NCBI GenBank assembly: GCA_963921935.1 | Contig: OY998185.1 | Location: forward strand, 32,890,487 to 32,954,486 | DNA: 64,000 nucleotides | Origin: Galeruca laticollis | Lineage: Eukaryota; Arthropoda; Insecta; Coleoptera; Chrysomelidae | Direction of reading: 5' to 3' | In this document: one piece after another, positions 23,736 through 35,708 of the stretch | Layout of the letters: every line of letters begins with the position of its first letter | Position numbering within the stretch: position 1 is the first letter of the stretch | The notes under the pieces: model-generated | What the model was told of the DNA's origin: nothing | Seen by the model: only the letters and a program-made list of their open reading frames with translations | The model's database searches: none | Made by a program: the position numbers and the translations under genes

Positions 23736-24309
<574 letters not shown>

Positions 24310-24510
24310 ATTATTTTGGTATAAGGTGTTAGTTATGCAAAATCACATTTCTGAACACAAACACACCTTCGACTATGAAAACACAAAAATACTGCGAACT
24401 GAAAGCCATCAAAAAAAGAGAGTTCTACGAAATGATAGAAATCCAAAAAAACCAACATTCTATAAATGCCAAATCAGATACAAAAAATTTATCGAAAATT
24501 TATTTTAATT
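24310..24510 (+). pseudogene. Penelope-like element, C-terminal scrap
   Basis: Two frames joined by a shift at an A-run near 24410 read ISEHKHTFDYENTKIL, then KKREFYEMIEIQKN and DTKNLSKIYFN. This matches the end of Penelope-like proteins beyond the GIY-YIG endonuclease core (pattern: HTFD...KIL...KRE..E...I, then D...L..IY). No reverse transcriptase is visible upstream, so only the last 60-70 residues survive. Confidence 0.55.
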
Positions 24511-25184
24511 CAATGAAACAAGTGTCATTTCAAAAAATTGTCTTTAATTTGAAATTACATCCTGTATCATAACTATCAATACTGAGTCTACAGTCTCCAG
24601 CTGAGTTCAGGTATTATTTGTGACATTTTGCTGTAAACTTGTAATGAGTACTTTGAAAAGAGACCTATGGTCCAAAGTGAATAATTAAAAACTTCAATCA
24701 GGGGATACTTGCCGACTTCTTTTTTTTAATAATAACTTACCTATCAGTTTAACCTTTGGAGTGTGTAGTTAGTGTTGTTAACCCACTGAGGAGTTGTGGG
24801 CTAACTTAAGAAGTCTTGGGTGCTTGCCAAAACTTCTCTAGCGCCCTTTTGGAAACTTATTAAATTATTTTGAAGAATCCACCCCTTCTTCGTTTCGAAG
24901 CTAGTCGACTGGCGAGCACGGGTTGTACCACGTGAGACAACCTGCACATCTAAAGCGATCACTGAGGGTTAGTAGCGTTTTCTCGTTATACTGGAATTCT
25001 GTTTACCTGGAGAATTGCTTTGTGTAATGAAGGAATTGGATTTTTGCCTCTGAGGCTGGCTATCAACTGTGGACGAAACCTTTAATTTAACTGGGGACAA
25101 AAACTATACTGATTCAAGTGACTTGCAATGGTCCTGTAAAAAGTTGAATAATTCCTTGTTAGTTGGAATTTCAACTGAACTAAT
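24511..25184. other. Non-coding, possible LTR remnant
   Basis: Near 24770 the sequence GTTGTTAACCCACTGAGG begins a moderately GC-richer stretch to about 24960. It could be part of an LTR belonging to the Bel gag scrap that follows, but I found no partner copy, so this remains a guess. Confidence 0.25.
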
Positions 25185-25510
25185 TTTTTTGAAATTCCAT
25201 TCCTACGGAAACTGGGATTTTAAGCAAAAGTAAATTGAATGAAATGAACGACCAATGTTTAACGGGAAAACCTAAAGTCTATAGGTATGAGATTGATTCA
25301 GAAAATGTATTAAAAACAGATTGTAATTCTTTTGCAGATTCATTTTTAGGATAAATATTGTAAATCGAATTTAAGGCATTGGTAGCTAGCAAACGCTTAT
25401 TTTGGTACATTACCTTTTTTAGAGCTATTTCGTAGTTATCCGCTACCAATGGCATCGATTTCATTAAATTTCTGGCTTCTCGTTCAAGATAAGTAATTAA
25501 ACGTTACCAC
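25185..25510 (-). pseudogene. Bel/Pao gag fragment (DUF1759 region)
   Basis: The minus strand reads LEREARNLMKSMPLVADNYE, ALKKVMYQNKRLLATNALNS and AKELQSVFNTFSESISYL, a stop, then LGFPVKHWSFISFNLLLLKI. That succession (a short helix, D/ENYE.A, Y.NKR, then LG.PV.HW) is typical of the DUF1759 gag domain of Bel/Pao retrotransposons. Only about 105 codons survive, with one in-frame stop. No protease or polymerase follows it on the minus strand. Confidence 0.72.
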
Positions 25511-28414
25511 TAATCTTTGGAATTTTTAACCTATCTATGAAAGCAATAGAATTAGTATCGGATTTTTGTGTTATTTGTGACAATGATAAATCTATTTGAA
25601 AAAGTTCGAAAAAAGTAGCTATTGATGCACTGTGAAAATTAGAACATGATTATCTGACTTCATCTTCCGCTTCAAAGTTATCGTCGGCGGCCATACATTT
25701 TATAACGTCATTATGAGCATTTATAAATTCTTTGTAACTATTTTATAAAGACTGATATCTTGCAAAAAAATGAGTATGATGTGACTTATCATCTTTTACT
25801 AAAAGCAAGGATTGGTAGGCTTCCGTACCGGAATTGCAGTAGCCTGTACATAATGCTTTCAATCATTTCAATGCTGCCACCTCATTGAAAAAATGTAATG
25901 AAATTCAACTACAGAAAGAAAATTCAGAGAAAACGGAATAAATGTTCCCAATGAACGAAATAAGATTTTGCCTATAAATTGAGCAGTATATTTAAAAAAA
26001 ATATCGATCGCCAATTAATGTAAACAACAGCTGATGGGTCAAACAAGGTCAAGGACAGGTGTAATTTGGTTGATCGACAATTGAAACCGCTTAAATTCAA
26101 ATTTTGCAGTACTGTGATTCGCGAAATACTTTGGGACCAGTAATTTGCTCCGCCTACTATCCGATCACATACAAGCAACGAGAATTTCAAAATGGCTAAT
26201 TGAACTAAAAGTAGTTTTTTAAAAAAACAAATTAAAATCCTTTAATTTTAATTTTAATTTGAAAGAATCCGGCTCGAAACACCATCTGATGAACACGCAC
26301 AACGTAAACACTAATTATAGAATTACGTGCTCATTTAAAAGAAAGGCAACTTACTACGAAGATAAAAATTTCTACACACAAAAGTCTAATGGCGCTGACC
26401 TTGATTGCTGGTTCAGATTCGATAGGGAGCTCCCACTATGACTTTTTTTTGGGATGTACGTCTTCTACACCTCACCAAATTGATTTCAACTGTTCATGTA
26501 AATATTTTTGGTATCGTTATGAAAATCTAGTGTGTAAATCACTCGAAAGATTTAATTGTAAACCGAAATTGTGTCGTTCCAGTTTAACTGATTTTTCGAC
26601 TATCTTGCGCAGTTTCTTTTCTGCTACGACGGCAGGGTAAGCAACTAGAATCTTGTATGCATTGTTGAAACTTAGAAAAAAATTTAAAATTGACATTTGA
26701 AAAAATATAGCAAGTTGTAATCTATAAAAATAAACGTAGGTGCGTAGACAAAAATGTTATTAACAACAACTTAGTTTTCAATTATTCACAAACTCAAATA
26801 AATTTACAACGTCACTGATCCAATTAAAGAGTGGCAATATTTGTACCAAAAACTGTCCGTCTAACAACTTTTGTTTGAATTTGTATAAAACTTTTCATGC
26901 AAATTCAATATCACCAGTAATCAATCTGGCAACACTTTAAAACTCCACGATTAGTTTTCAATGTGGCAATTCAAGCTCAAAAACCAATTGCTCAGATTGC
27001 TCAGATTGTTATAGAACAAAAGCTGAACCACCTGTGGAAATTATGCTGTGCCTGTATTCAAATTTATTCTGGTTTATATTCATTGGCAAATAACAATTAT
27101 GTTCGTCATCCTAGTTGTCGATCAAATTTCATGATAAGCTTTCCATCATATTAATTTTAAAATGTTGCTTTGTATCTGATAATTTAGAACAATGGACTAA
27201 GTAGAATGAAACAAAGGGTAAACCTACCTGAGCTAGTTAATTGAAATGTTAGTAATGCGTGTAAATTATGGAGAATCATGATTCTCCATCAGCAAGGAAC
27301 AATTTTCTTTGAACTTTTTGGTAATGCACCAAAAAAGTAGCATATAAAAAACTCACTTTTAACAATAAAACAGTATATTTTAATTCCAACGTTGGTAAGT
27401 GGTAAGCGATTAAATACTCTTACATACTTCGTGATTTGAACTCTTACTGTTCCTACCTAATTAATATTTCTCTTATAAATGTTAAATTAGAATAACAGTG
27501 CTTTTTATGAGCGCTGAATTCAGTATGAGAAGAAATTTAAATAAGAATGAAAACAGATCCACCAACTGAGAGTCGAATATTGAGAAGAATATCAAAATTG
27601 TAGGAAAGTTGTACTTGTGTGTGAAGTAGAAGCGGCTTTGATAGATTTTCATATCTTATGTTATAAGTAACCGGAGCACAAACATTAGAGATTTACGAGC
27701 CGCTTCAAGAAAGCGAGAAGGAACCTTATTCACAAGATCCCAGAATAGTTCGGATATATCTATTGAAGCAGGTTTGACGCTTTCGCTATGGAGCCATATT
27801 CTAGAAGAAATATAATGAATGACATAGAAACCCGAACACCCAGTAAAAATTATTTTATTTCTGTAATATTTGGCATACATGTCAGGGATACGTGATATGT
27901 AATTTTTTAAAATTTCACTCCAATCGGGGGAGGATAATCTAAGGTTCTGCTCACCAACTTCAAATATGTATATAATATGTGAAAATCTCACATTCTTGTC
28001 CATTGAACACACAAATTCTCCAACAAATTATCTCCCTGTAAACCACGCTTTCTAAATAAATATCGAAATATCGATAATTTTTATTTCGAAGCTTTTGAAG
28101 CTGAACCAGATTTGTTATATTATCATTTTGTTAAATAGTGAAAGCTATGAGATACACACATGGACATGGTCTATGGATAATTCAATACATTTTTTACGAT
28201 CCATTTGTTTATCGACATCTCGCTTTCATTATATATACACTGGGAAGAATACTTTACCCGCCAATGCTATCAGTAAAAGTTTTAACAATTAGAATAAAAC
28301 TAAAATGATAATTTTAAAAACCTGTTCATGTGGAGTTCTTCATATCCTATGTTTCTTAAATCTTTCTTTGAAGTAAAGAGCACTTTTTGCTGAGTAGGAT
28401 TCAAATAAACACGG
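25511..28414. other. Long stretch without a supported gene
   Basis: Open frames at 26389-26640 (plus) and 27656-28012 (minus, 118 codons) have ordinary composition but match nothing I recognise. The 27656-28012 frame includes DWSEILKNYISRIPDMYAKY. I cannot exclude a degraded host exon or an unknown element. No repeat structure was confirmed. Confidence 0.3.
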
Positions 28415-28770
28415 ACAGAATATATTTAACTGAAGAGCAAATATTAAGGGCTGTGGGAATGTTACAAGACGGTGCTAGTAAAGCTGCTGTGTCAGAGCGC
28501 CTAAGTACGACTCAACAAGTCAATAGTCGACTATGGCAATGATATCGCGGCACAGGTATTCTACGTGAACGAAATTTGGGTCCACAACGATTAATAACCA
28601 CAAATCAAGACCATTTTTTAGCGATACGTGCGCAAAGATGAGTAAAAAGTAAGAGTAAGACGAGTAAGAGTATGAAAACAGCAGGGATAAGTATCACGTC
28701 TGCCAAATAGTTCAGGAGCTGCTCAGTTATCGAGGTAGTACAGTGATGGTATGGGGAGTGTTTGGATAAT
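28415..28770 (+). pseudogene. Tc1-like transposase, internally deleted
   Basis: The frame reads LTEEQILRAVGMLQDGASKA, AVSERLSTTQQVNSRLWQ, stop, YRGTGILRERNLGPQRLITT, NQDHFLAIRAQR: the paired helix-turn-helix DNA-binding domain of Tc1-type transposases. A large deletion then brings in GSTVMVWGVFG, the motif around the second catalytic aspartate region in this family, at about 28735-28768. The copy stops abruptly where a Bel LTR begins at 28771, so the LTR insertion may have cut it. Confidence 0.75.
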
Positions 28771-29097
28771 TGTCACCAGTTCCCTTCAATTTATATTTGA
28801 GGATGTGGACTGTAGTTTATTTAAATGGTGTGGAGACGTGAATATAACTTATTACAATATTCACTTTATAAAATTGACGAACAGTAATAGTATGAGTGAT
28901 TAATAATAGAGAGAATGATTGATACATTTTTATACACACTCTTAACTTCTTAACTTACTTAGGCGTGCAAATCTGCCATATCTCGCTTATGTTCGCGGGC
29001 CGTCTCTTTCTATGTTGTCTATGGTTGAGGCGAAGGGGAAATTTAAAACAGTGGCGTAGCGTAGGCAACCAAACTAGCACGTTTTTAAATTGCAACA
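28771..29097 (-). repeat. 3' LTR of a Bel/Pao element
   Basis: On the minus strand it starts TGTTGCAATTTAAAAACG directly after a purine-rich tract (GGTGGGGAGGA, 29098-29108) and ends CTGGTGACA at 28771, giving TG...CA ends over 327 bp. It lies just downstream of the Bel DUF5641 region, where the 3' LTR should be. The other end of the element is not recognised, so this boundary rests on structure alone. Confidence 0.65.
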
Positions 29098-29119
29098 TCC
29101 TCCCCACCTGCTGAGAAGG

Positions 29120-30025
29120 TTCCATCAGAGAAGGAGAATGGCAATGGGAACTACTTTACGATTGATCTATAATATTCGCCCTTTTGACTACGAATTTTTA
29201 CCAGTCGAACCATTTTGTCTTCTCCGGGTATCAGTTCGAAAGTACGCACTATGTTCCAAGCTAATGGAGGAGTTCCATCTTATTTAGCTAAAACTAAGTG
29301 GTTCTTTCTCAAGTTGAAGGATTCAGTAGACCATTTTGGGCGATTTTGTAACCTATTGAGAAATTTAGAGGACCATCGCTTATAAAGAAGCTTTTTCCTT
29401 TTTTGACAGTGTTGCCAAATTTTGAGTCGATTATCGGGAATTCTAAGTAAGTCCTGTTCAGAGAATGAGGTCACAATTTCTCCATTTAAAAAATGATTCG
29501 GTGTGAGATAGCTGAAATCATTGGGATCAGATGAAATAGGAGAAATGGGTCTAGAGTTAAGAATTGCCTCTATTTGGCACAAAAAGTTGACATCTGTTCG
29601 TAGTTAAGAACCTGATTCCCAACAACCCTCTTCAAGTGGAGTTTGATTTAATCCTCTCTCTCCCAGAGGCCGCCCCAATGTGGACTGTTAGGCGAGATAA
29701 ATTTCCAGCTTATTTCCCGAGTAGCTAAAAAATCTTTGAAATAGTTTCCCTTTTGCCTATTTCATTTCTGGACAACCGTTTCTGGAAATAAATCTGTTGA
29801 ATGTTTGAATTGCTTTAGTCACTAGGTAGATGGATAAAGAAATATATAATTTTGTAACAACCTCTTTTAATCAAATTAGGCCGCCAAAATCTAAACCGAT
29901 TTTTACAAATGGACGAGAGATGGAAATTCTATCAGAGAGAAGCGAACCCATAAGCTGCTCAGCAGTTGATGCCTTAAATCTGAAATATGTAACACAATTT
30001 TTAACACGTTCGCGGACAGTATGAA
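29120..30025 (-). pseudogene. Bel/Pao integrase and DUF5641 region, decayed
   Basis: Minus-strand pieces in order: CVTYFRFKAS (second half of the H2C2 zinc site), SRPFVKIGLDFGGL (first catalytic aspartate), then LVTKAI joined directly to RFISRNGCPE, a deletion that removed the second aspartate; WKFISPNSPHWGGLWERE keeps the catalytic glutamate (GGLWE). DUF5641 follows: QIEAILNSRPISPIS, LTPNHFLNGE, LYKRWSSKFLNRLQNRPKW, then after a stop at about 29282 PPLAWNIVRTFELIPGEDK and QKGEYYRSIVK. This is the tail of a pol polyprotein; the 3' LTR follows. The front part of the same or a related copy lies at 32777-33400, separated by piggyBac. Confidence 0.82.
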
Positions 30026-30370
30026 AACTTGAGGTAGCCTCAGAAACGCAGTATGGTCACTTCAGAACCAGAAGCCCAAAATTTATCAAATATTTTTGGT
30101 GGTATAACATAGATAATTGAAGGCTTCTGAGCTATTTCTGAGTAACTACTGCTATAGCAGTGGCACCCCATAGCATCAACATATTTTGCACTACAGGGAC
30201 AGTAAACTGCTATGAAAGTAACTGCAATAACTGTAGTGTGTCTCATTAGAACTTTTCTCGCTATGCAGGACACTTGTCTACTATGGAAGTATGCATTATT
30301 ACCAATAAAAAAACTCTTACCAATGCATTTATTCTTGGAATACATAGTTAAACAACTTCATAGTGAATTG

Positions 30371-30694
30371 CTACAAAGCAAGAGTTTCATTGGAATGATA
30401 GCTTTCAAAACAACCGGGACACAAAGCATGGAGAGATTCGCATTCCCTGCATCTCCAAGAAGTTTGAACCCTTTTCACATGTTTTGTACATTCTCGACAA
30501 TTCATGAAATATGTTTTCCTTTTATATTTTTCATTGGGCGGAGGGATTATTTTTAGAGCGTCGATTATCGTGCAGTTTACTTGGAATTTTGAATTGATTT
30601 TCAGACTTAACTGACTCTGTAATTTTCAGTAATGACCTTACAAGTGCATTTCGAAGTTCAAGCATCGTAATTTTCCTGCTTGTCGCTTTTTTGT

Positions 30695-30755
<61 letters not shown>

Positions 30756-32324
30756 TAACCACTGTCAGATCTAGCAAGTGAAATATGATCTTCTTATACC
30801 AACGTATGGTTTTTCTAGGGCTAGAATAATATGAGGTCAATTAATCAGTTCGGTCCACCCCCGCCATGTTATTGTTGCATTCGGAAACTTCTACAGGTTT
30901 CCTTCTCAACTAAAATAATTGTTAGAATTAATATCAAAATTGAAAAATATTGAAAAAAGATAATAGTTCACCTGGCCAAATCGGTGTGAAACATCTATAA
31001 TCATCAGAAGATGCTTTGCGGTAATCATGAGAACATCCCGTTTTTCTTTCCATCTGGACACATAGATAGAGCCGTTTCTTCTCCAAATATATTCACCTCC
31101 CTTTAATTTTTGTAGAGCTACAATTTTAGGATTATTCCTCCTATTCGCTCTCAAAGTACCTGTCGTATGAGTTTTATGTTTTCGAAGTAGTAAATCTGAT
31201 AGGCCCACGCTGTTATAGAAATTGTCCATTATTAAATGATGACCATTGTTTAAGTAGGGACTCATAAGCCTAAGAACCAAGGAATCAATTTTCGAAGCAC
31301 CTTCCAACTGTTTCAGATAACCTTTATAAATTTCAACATTGAAGACATATCCATCAGTTGAGCACAATTCAAAAAATGTTATGCCATATTTCGCAGCTTT
31401 GCCCTTCATGTACTGTCTAAAGCTTAGTCGTCCTCTAAATGGTAACAGCGATTCATCCAGTGATAAGGATTCATTTGGATAACAAGCTCCTTGAAAACTG
31501 TTCATAAATATATTGAGAAGTTGTGAGATTTTATGCAATTTGTCGTTACTTTTTTCATCACCACTACAACACAATCTTCTCAGAATTTGTTCATAACGAC
31601 TACATGACATGGTGGCAAGCAAAATAGGTTGATAATATAGTGGGTTTGTACAAAATGATGAACATAGTGTGGGCAGTTTATTTGATCTCGAAGTAAAGAT
31701 AAACCCAGAAACTTATCCAACTCCTCAGTATCAATGGGAGTGAAGTTAGAACTTCTTGAATATTTCTTGTGTGGTCTATTTCTGAGGCACAGTCGTTGTC
31801 CATAGGCATTCGAATATTTGAGAATTAAATTTGTCACCTCATCTGTCCAGAGCATTTTGAAAACATCCTCAGGTGTACTTTCCGCGGTTATGTTTAGCTT
31901 TATTCCAGAGAAACCATGGTCAAAATTCAGGTCTGGAATATCTGCGATGTCATCCACCTACTTCACTGAGGCCATTTAAACCTAAAAAGAAAAAAAAATT
32001 TTTCCAAAATATAAGGAATCAAAATCAATAAAAAGTAGAACAAACAGAGAAATGACCAATAAAATAGCCCTACTTTATGAAGTATAAAAACCAACCTGCA
32101 TTGTCATCTTCATTGGACGGTTCATTTGCTTCATATTCAGATATATCCATTTCACTTTCTGGACTGCCGCTGCCGGGTTCATATCTAGGATCTCCATTAT
32201 ATTCCCCGTCCTCCTGATACAGGTCGCTAGCGATAGAACTGCTGCTAAGACTATCAGGATCATCACACTCACTCTCAACCTCATCAAAATACCGTAAAAG
32301 TCTTCCTTCTTCTATGGGGTCCAT
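30371..32324 (-). pseudogene. piggyBac-type transposase, three catalytic aspartates kept
   Basis: The N-terminus (32324-32070) is acidic and serine-rich (DPIEEGRLLRYFDEVESE). The next segment (31957 downward) has KLNITAESTPEDVFKMLW and LDKFLGLSLLRDQINCPHY; a frameshift near 31620 joins TMSCSRYEQILRRLCC. The 30906-31622 frame holds SLSLDESLLPFRGRLSFRQY (first Asp) and HHLIMDNFYNSVGLSDLLL (second Asp). The third, CNNNMAGVDRTD, is at about 30850. After WYKKIIFHLLDLTVVN the frame is swollen by a (TA) run, then resumes with LYKKATSRK and ends in a cysteine-rich domain (NCRECTKHVKR, RCRECES, CPGCFESYH) with a stop at 30371. A short intron between 32085 and 31980 is possible but the phase does not fit. 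Frame breaks make it inactive. Confidence 0.85.
30698..30751. repeat. TA microsatellite inside the piggyBac coding region
   Basis: An uninterrupted (TA) run between codons for VVN and ILYKK on the minus strand, where piggyBac relatives read VVNAYILYK. The surrounding coding sequence is otherwise continuous, so the run expanded from the AT-rich codons at that place. Confidence 0.9.
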
Positions 32325-32581
32325 CTATGGAACATATAAGATCACAAAATATTTCACAGGTTCCAGCTAATTATATATTTTGACTAAAAAATATTACGTT
32401 GATGAAAAGTCTATAAGAAAATACAATATAATATAAAGCGTGTGTAAGTTTTATTATTAACCTTGAAAATAATCCTATTTATTTTGTTGGGATCTAAAAT
32501 CAAATTTCACTTTTTTCACCAAGCACGTAACAAAAATATAAATAAATGCGTGCACAAAACAAATATACAGGGACACTATGT

Positions 32582-32776
32582 CGACATTACAACAAACACT
32601 CACGAGCTGATCACTGCAATAGCAGTAGGCGCACTAGGATATCCCCCATTTCATGCGAAACACGTTTTATAACGGAAATTTTCAATACTCTAGGGGGAGA
32701 GTGCTCAATAGTTCAATGATCTAATATAGGACAGTAAGGTTATAAATACACGTTGCCTTATGGAGAAATCTACTTC
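32582..32776. repeat. 195-bp dispersed repeat, copy A
   Basis: Runs from CGACATTACAACAAACACT to GAGAAATCTACTTC and is closely similar to 58508-58703 in the same orientation. Here it lies between the piggyBac N-terminus and a Bel integrase fragment. It contains CACTGCAATAGCAGTAG at 32612; a related palindrome, ACTGCTATAGCAGT, lies at 30148 beyond the other end of the piggyBac gene. It may be the end region of that element. Confidence 0.85.
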
Positions 32777-33400
32777 GGATATGTGCTAACATGTTTTGAG
32801 GGCCGGCATGCAATAAACTGAGATGCACATATCTATAGAGCAGGTGGACGAAATGACTTTTAGAGGGCAATATAATGAGATGTTTCTGAGAATAGGGTAA
32901 ATTTGACCGAGGAAGTCTATCTGTGATTCGAAGTACGTTTTGGCCATCAACAAAGGGAGTTAACTGAATCAAAGAACTATATTTAAGGGGAACCTTTCTT
33001 TTTATACTGTCAATTTCCTGCACAAAATAGTGACTTTGGACATATTTAATTATCAGAAGGAGACTATCATTAAGCTCTGTAACTGAAAGAGAGCCTGTAT
33101 ATCTTTGTTTAGATTCTAAAGAGTTGTTTACAAAATGCAAACAAAATGCGATTGTACTTTGAAGCTTAGAAACACTTGAGAACTTTGAGAATGTTTCAAG
33201 GGCTTCTGAGGGATGATTAGTGGAGTTGCAGGACACAGTATTTTGTTCTGGAAGAGAGTCAAGTGAAAGTGATTCTGTACTCAGAGATAAGTCTGGATTA
33301 TAAAGAAATTTAGAACCATTCCACCACTGGTCACATAATATTAGGGATGATGGATCAAGTCCTCGCGAAATGTGATCTGCAGGATTGTTTTCCATTGACA
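32777..33400 (-). pseudogene. Bel/Pao RNase H end and integrase zinc region
   Basis: On the minus strand it opens with SMENNPADHISRGLDP, the end of the Bel RNase H region, then a WW..GSKFLYNPD motif, an acidic spacer, LTPFVDGQNVLRITDRLP, YSQKHLIILPSKSHF and HLSLLHAGPQNMLAHIR. The last is the first (histidine) half of the integrase H2C2 zinc site. The frame leaves Bel at about 32776, inside the 195-bp repeat. The matching second half (CVTYF) occurs at about 30000, so a single Bel copy may have been split by piggyBac, but I cannot show that both parts belong to one copy. Confidence 0.8.
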
Positions 33401-34087
33401 CATGTTGCTGTAGGATTGTTGATAGGGTTTGGTGTCATAGTTTTGGTCTTACCGACAAGGGTGAATACATCTTCGTCGGGGACGGGGGATTGTCGGATGA
33501 CTGAGGGTGTGGAGGATTGGGATCTCACGGATGAGACGTAAGACCTGGTTGAGAATGTGTATGATGTGCGTTTTTGTTGATGTTTGGGTGTTTGTTTTGA
33601 GGATGTTTGTTTTGAAGATTGAGAAGATGGTGTTGAGCTAGAGTGGGTTTGTTTGATGTGTGAGGTGAGGGTGTGTTAAAAATTGATTTCAATTTGGAAA
33701 ATTCTTTCTCGTATCGAGAAAGCGTTTCTTTGGCGTGGTGGGAGTTAAGGTAGGTTAGGTTTGCATAATATGTATCAAAATCGAATAGGGGGTGGCTGGG
33801 ATTGATACTGTCATGGAGGTTAATTTGACTAGGTAATAAAGGGCGTGTGGAAGATTAGTCAGCTTTGACGCTGCGTGTGTGTCTGGGGGCTATTTCACGG
33901 TTGGAAGTGTAGTATGGATTGGGGGTGAAAGCTAACTCCGACAGCGGAGACACTGCCGGAGGGAGTTGCCTCCCTAATTAAAGGATTCCTCACTTATCAG
34001 CTTTCAGGAGTTTCCTATTTACCTAGGTGCTAAATGTCCTTCCCTCTTCTGGTTGGCGTGGTTTGCTTATTTGGAATCTAAAATAAG
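33401..34087. other. Serine/threonine-rich minus-strand open stretch and flank
   Basis: From about 33675 down to 33397 the minus strand stays open and reads SSSTPSSQSSKQTSSKQTPK, then DEDVFTLVGKTKTMTPNP. Such low-complexity tails with a short conserved block occur in LINE ORF1 proteins, but I cannot place it with confidence. The stretch up to 34087 has a GC-richer patch with an inverted repeat (CTCCGACAGCGGAG near 33932) and no gene. Confidence 0.3.
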
Positions 34088-34576
34088 TGTTGGAATTCAT
34101 TTTCACCAGAATATTTAATATTATTTAAATTCGGAGAACTACTCTCTCAGAGCCATCTCTGGTAGACTAGGAGTACCTACCTACCAGGTACTATGCGCGT
34201 ACCCTGACAATGGATGGTGCTAATGTAGAAAAGCTTTCAAGTTGCTCGAACCTGCCGCAAGGGAAAACACAGGGAGTCAGCTTTTGTAGTCCAACGAAGT
34301 GAAGTAACGGTCTCTCTGTTTTCCCTCGCATCAGCACGAGGTACCTAAAAATGGCTTATATGTATGCCATAAAATAGTTTCAATATTATAAAAGTACTCT
34401 CCGATAGTGAGTCAGTGGCTAAAGTAATCAATTGAATAGTGAATATTCTATACAGTGAATATAATTTTAATAAATAATTGTTAAAACATTAAGCTAGTGT
34501 CCTGTATTAATTGGAAACTGAATGTGAAATATAACAGAAAAAGTACACCGGTACTTTCATTTAATTCGCCTTAACA
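34088..34576 (+). repeat. Possible solo LTR
   Basis: Starts TGTTGGAATTC and ends CTTAACA, with a TATA-like box (TATAAAAGTA, about 34387) followed by a short GC-richer stretch and an AATAAA signal near 34470. These are the parts of an LTR in the right order. There is no partner copy in the window and no clear target duplication, so it is tentative. Confidence 0.3.
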
Positions 34577-35317
34577 GGTTCGTAGGAGGTTGAACCACGA
34601 CCCAGGAAGAAAGAATACAGCATACAGCGAATGACTTTATGAGTAAGGTAGTATTATTTCATAGTTATGCCTAAGGGTGATGATGTTTAAATGGCGGCCA
34701 TCAGCCTTAACCGATGCCAACGCCGTCAGATCCAACTAAATAAGTTGTGCTGATTGCGTAAACTCTTGTGTATATAATCTATATGTTTTTATAGGCTTAT
34801 TTTTCGTCCTAATACTATATATTCAAGGTCAATTCAAACGTTTAAATAAACAAAAGACCCAATCGAGAAGAACATACCCGAATAAACAAACCAACAAGGT
34901 TATTACACTATTTTCAATTTCATAAATATGATTTGTTTTGGTGAAAACAATTAGATTCACACTTCCTAGTGTAGTTGATTGAACTGTCGAACTGAAAAGT
35001 TTAGCAGAACTTGGGGTTGGTTGGTCTTCTGGTGGAGGTGTCCATGGTGCCGGTGAAGTCGCGGTGAATTGATTTGAATCAGTGAACTACTGAACTACTG
35101 AAAGTAGTGTTAGTTACTCTACTTATAACTCAAGAAGGGTTCACTCGATTTGGCTGAAAATTGGTGGGGAGATAGCTTAGAACAAGGAGACGGACTTAAG
35201 ATTTTTATGCCATTCGACCGCTTCCCCTGTGACGTGACATAAAACGTCAAAGAGAATACAAGTCACTATAAAACGTGGTATAACAAAAACGCATCTGACA
35301 TGGAATAATAAATCGCA
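34577..35317. other. No recognised gene
   Basis: Mixed non-coding sequence. Around 35110-35190 it reads CACTCGATTTGGCTGAAAAT, a phrase typical of untranslated parts of dispersed insect repeats. Nothing further can be supported. Confidence 0.3.
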
Positions 35318-35708
35318 AGCAGCAAATCTGCAAGCGGGAAAGGTTGTACACAATATTTTTTCTATGACCATGTTTATTAATGTAAGCATAACGTAGCTTA
35401 TATAGGTATTTTATTTCAACTTTGAACAGAAATAATTTAAAGAGTGAATATTGAATATAGAAAAATAAGTTGAACGTAGGTATAGTTGATAGTGAAATCT
35501 GAACAATTTAGAATTGTTATGCCTCGTCTACCTTTTTTTAATAATACGTTTTGATCAATTGTAATACTAGTGTTTGTCAACGACATTCACTATAAAGATA
35601 ATGTTAGTGCCTCAAATCTAGCGAGCGAGAAAGGTGATTTGCATACGAGATGTACACAATACTTTTTCTTTGACTACGTTTATAAATGAAAGAAAAAAGT
35701 AGATTATA
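35318..35708. repeat. Tandem repeat with unit of about 305 bp, left part
   Basis: GTACACAATATTT at 35347 recurs as GTACACAATACTT at 35652, each followed by TTTCT(A/T)TGAC and GTTTAT. After the second copy the unit is broken at 35708 by a LINE and continues at 39671, where TTTATTTAAACTTTGAACAG matches TTTATTTCAACTTTGAACAG at 35410. Confidence 0.75.

Noticed and set aside
29049..29065. CAGTGGCGTAGCG as a second hAT terminus
   Set aside because: It lies within the Bel LTR, and no partner end or duplication was found.
34577..34600. Primer binding site after the possible LTR at 34088-34576
   Set aside because: The sequence GGTTCGTAGGAGG does not start with TGG and does not match a tRNA 3' end that I can recall.
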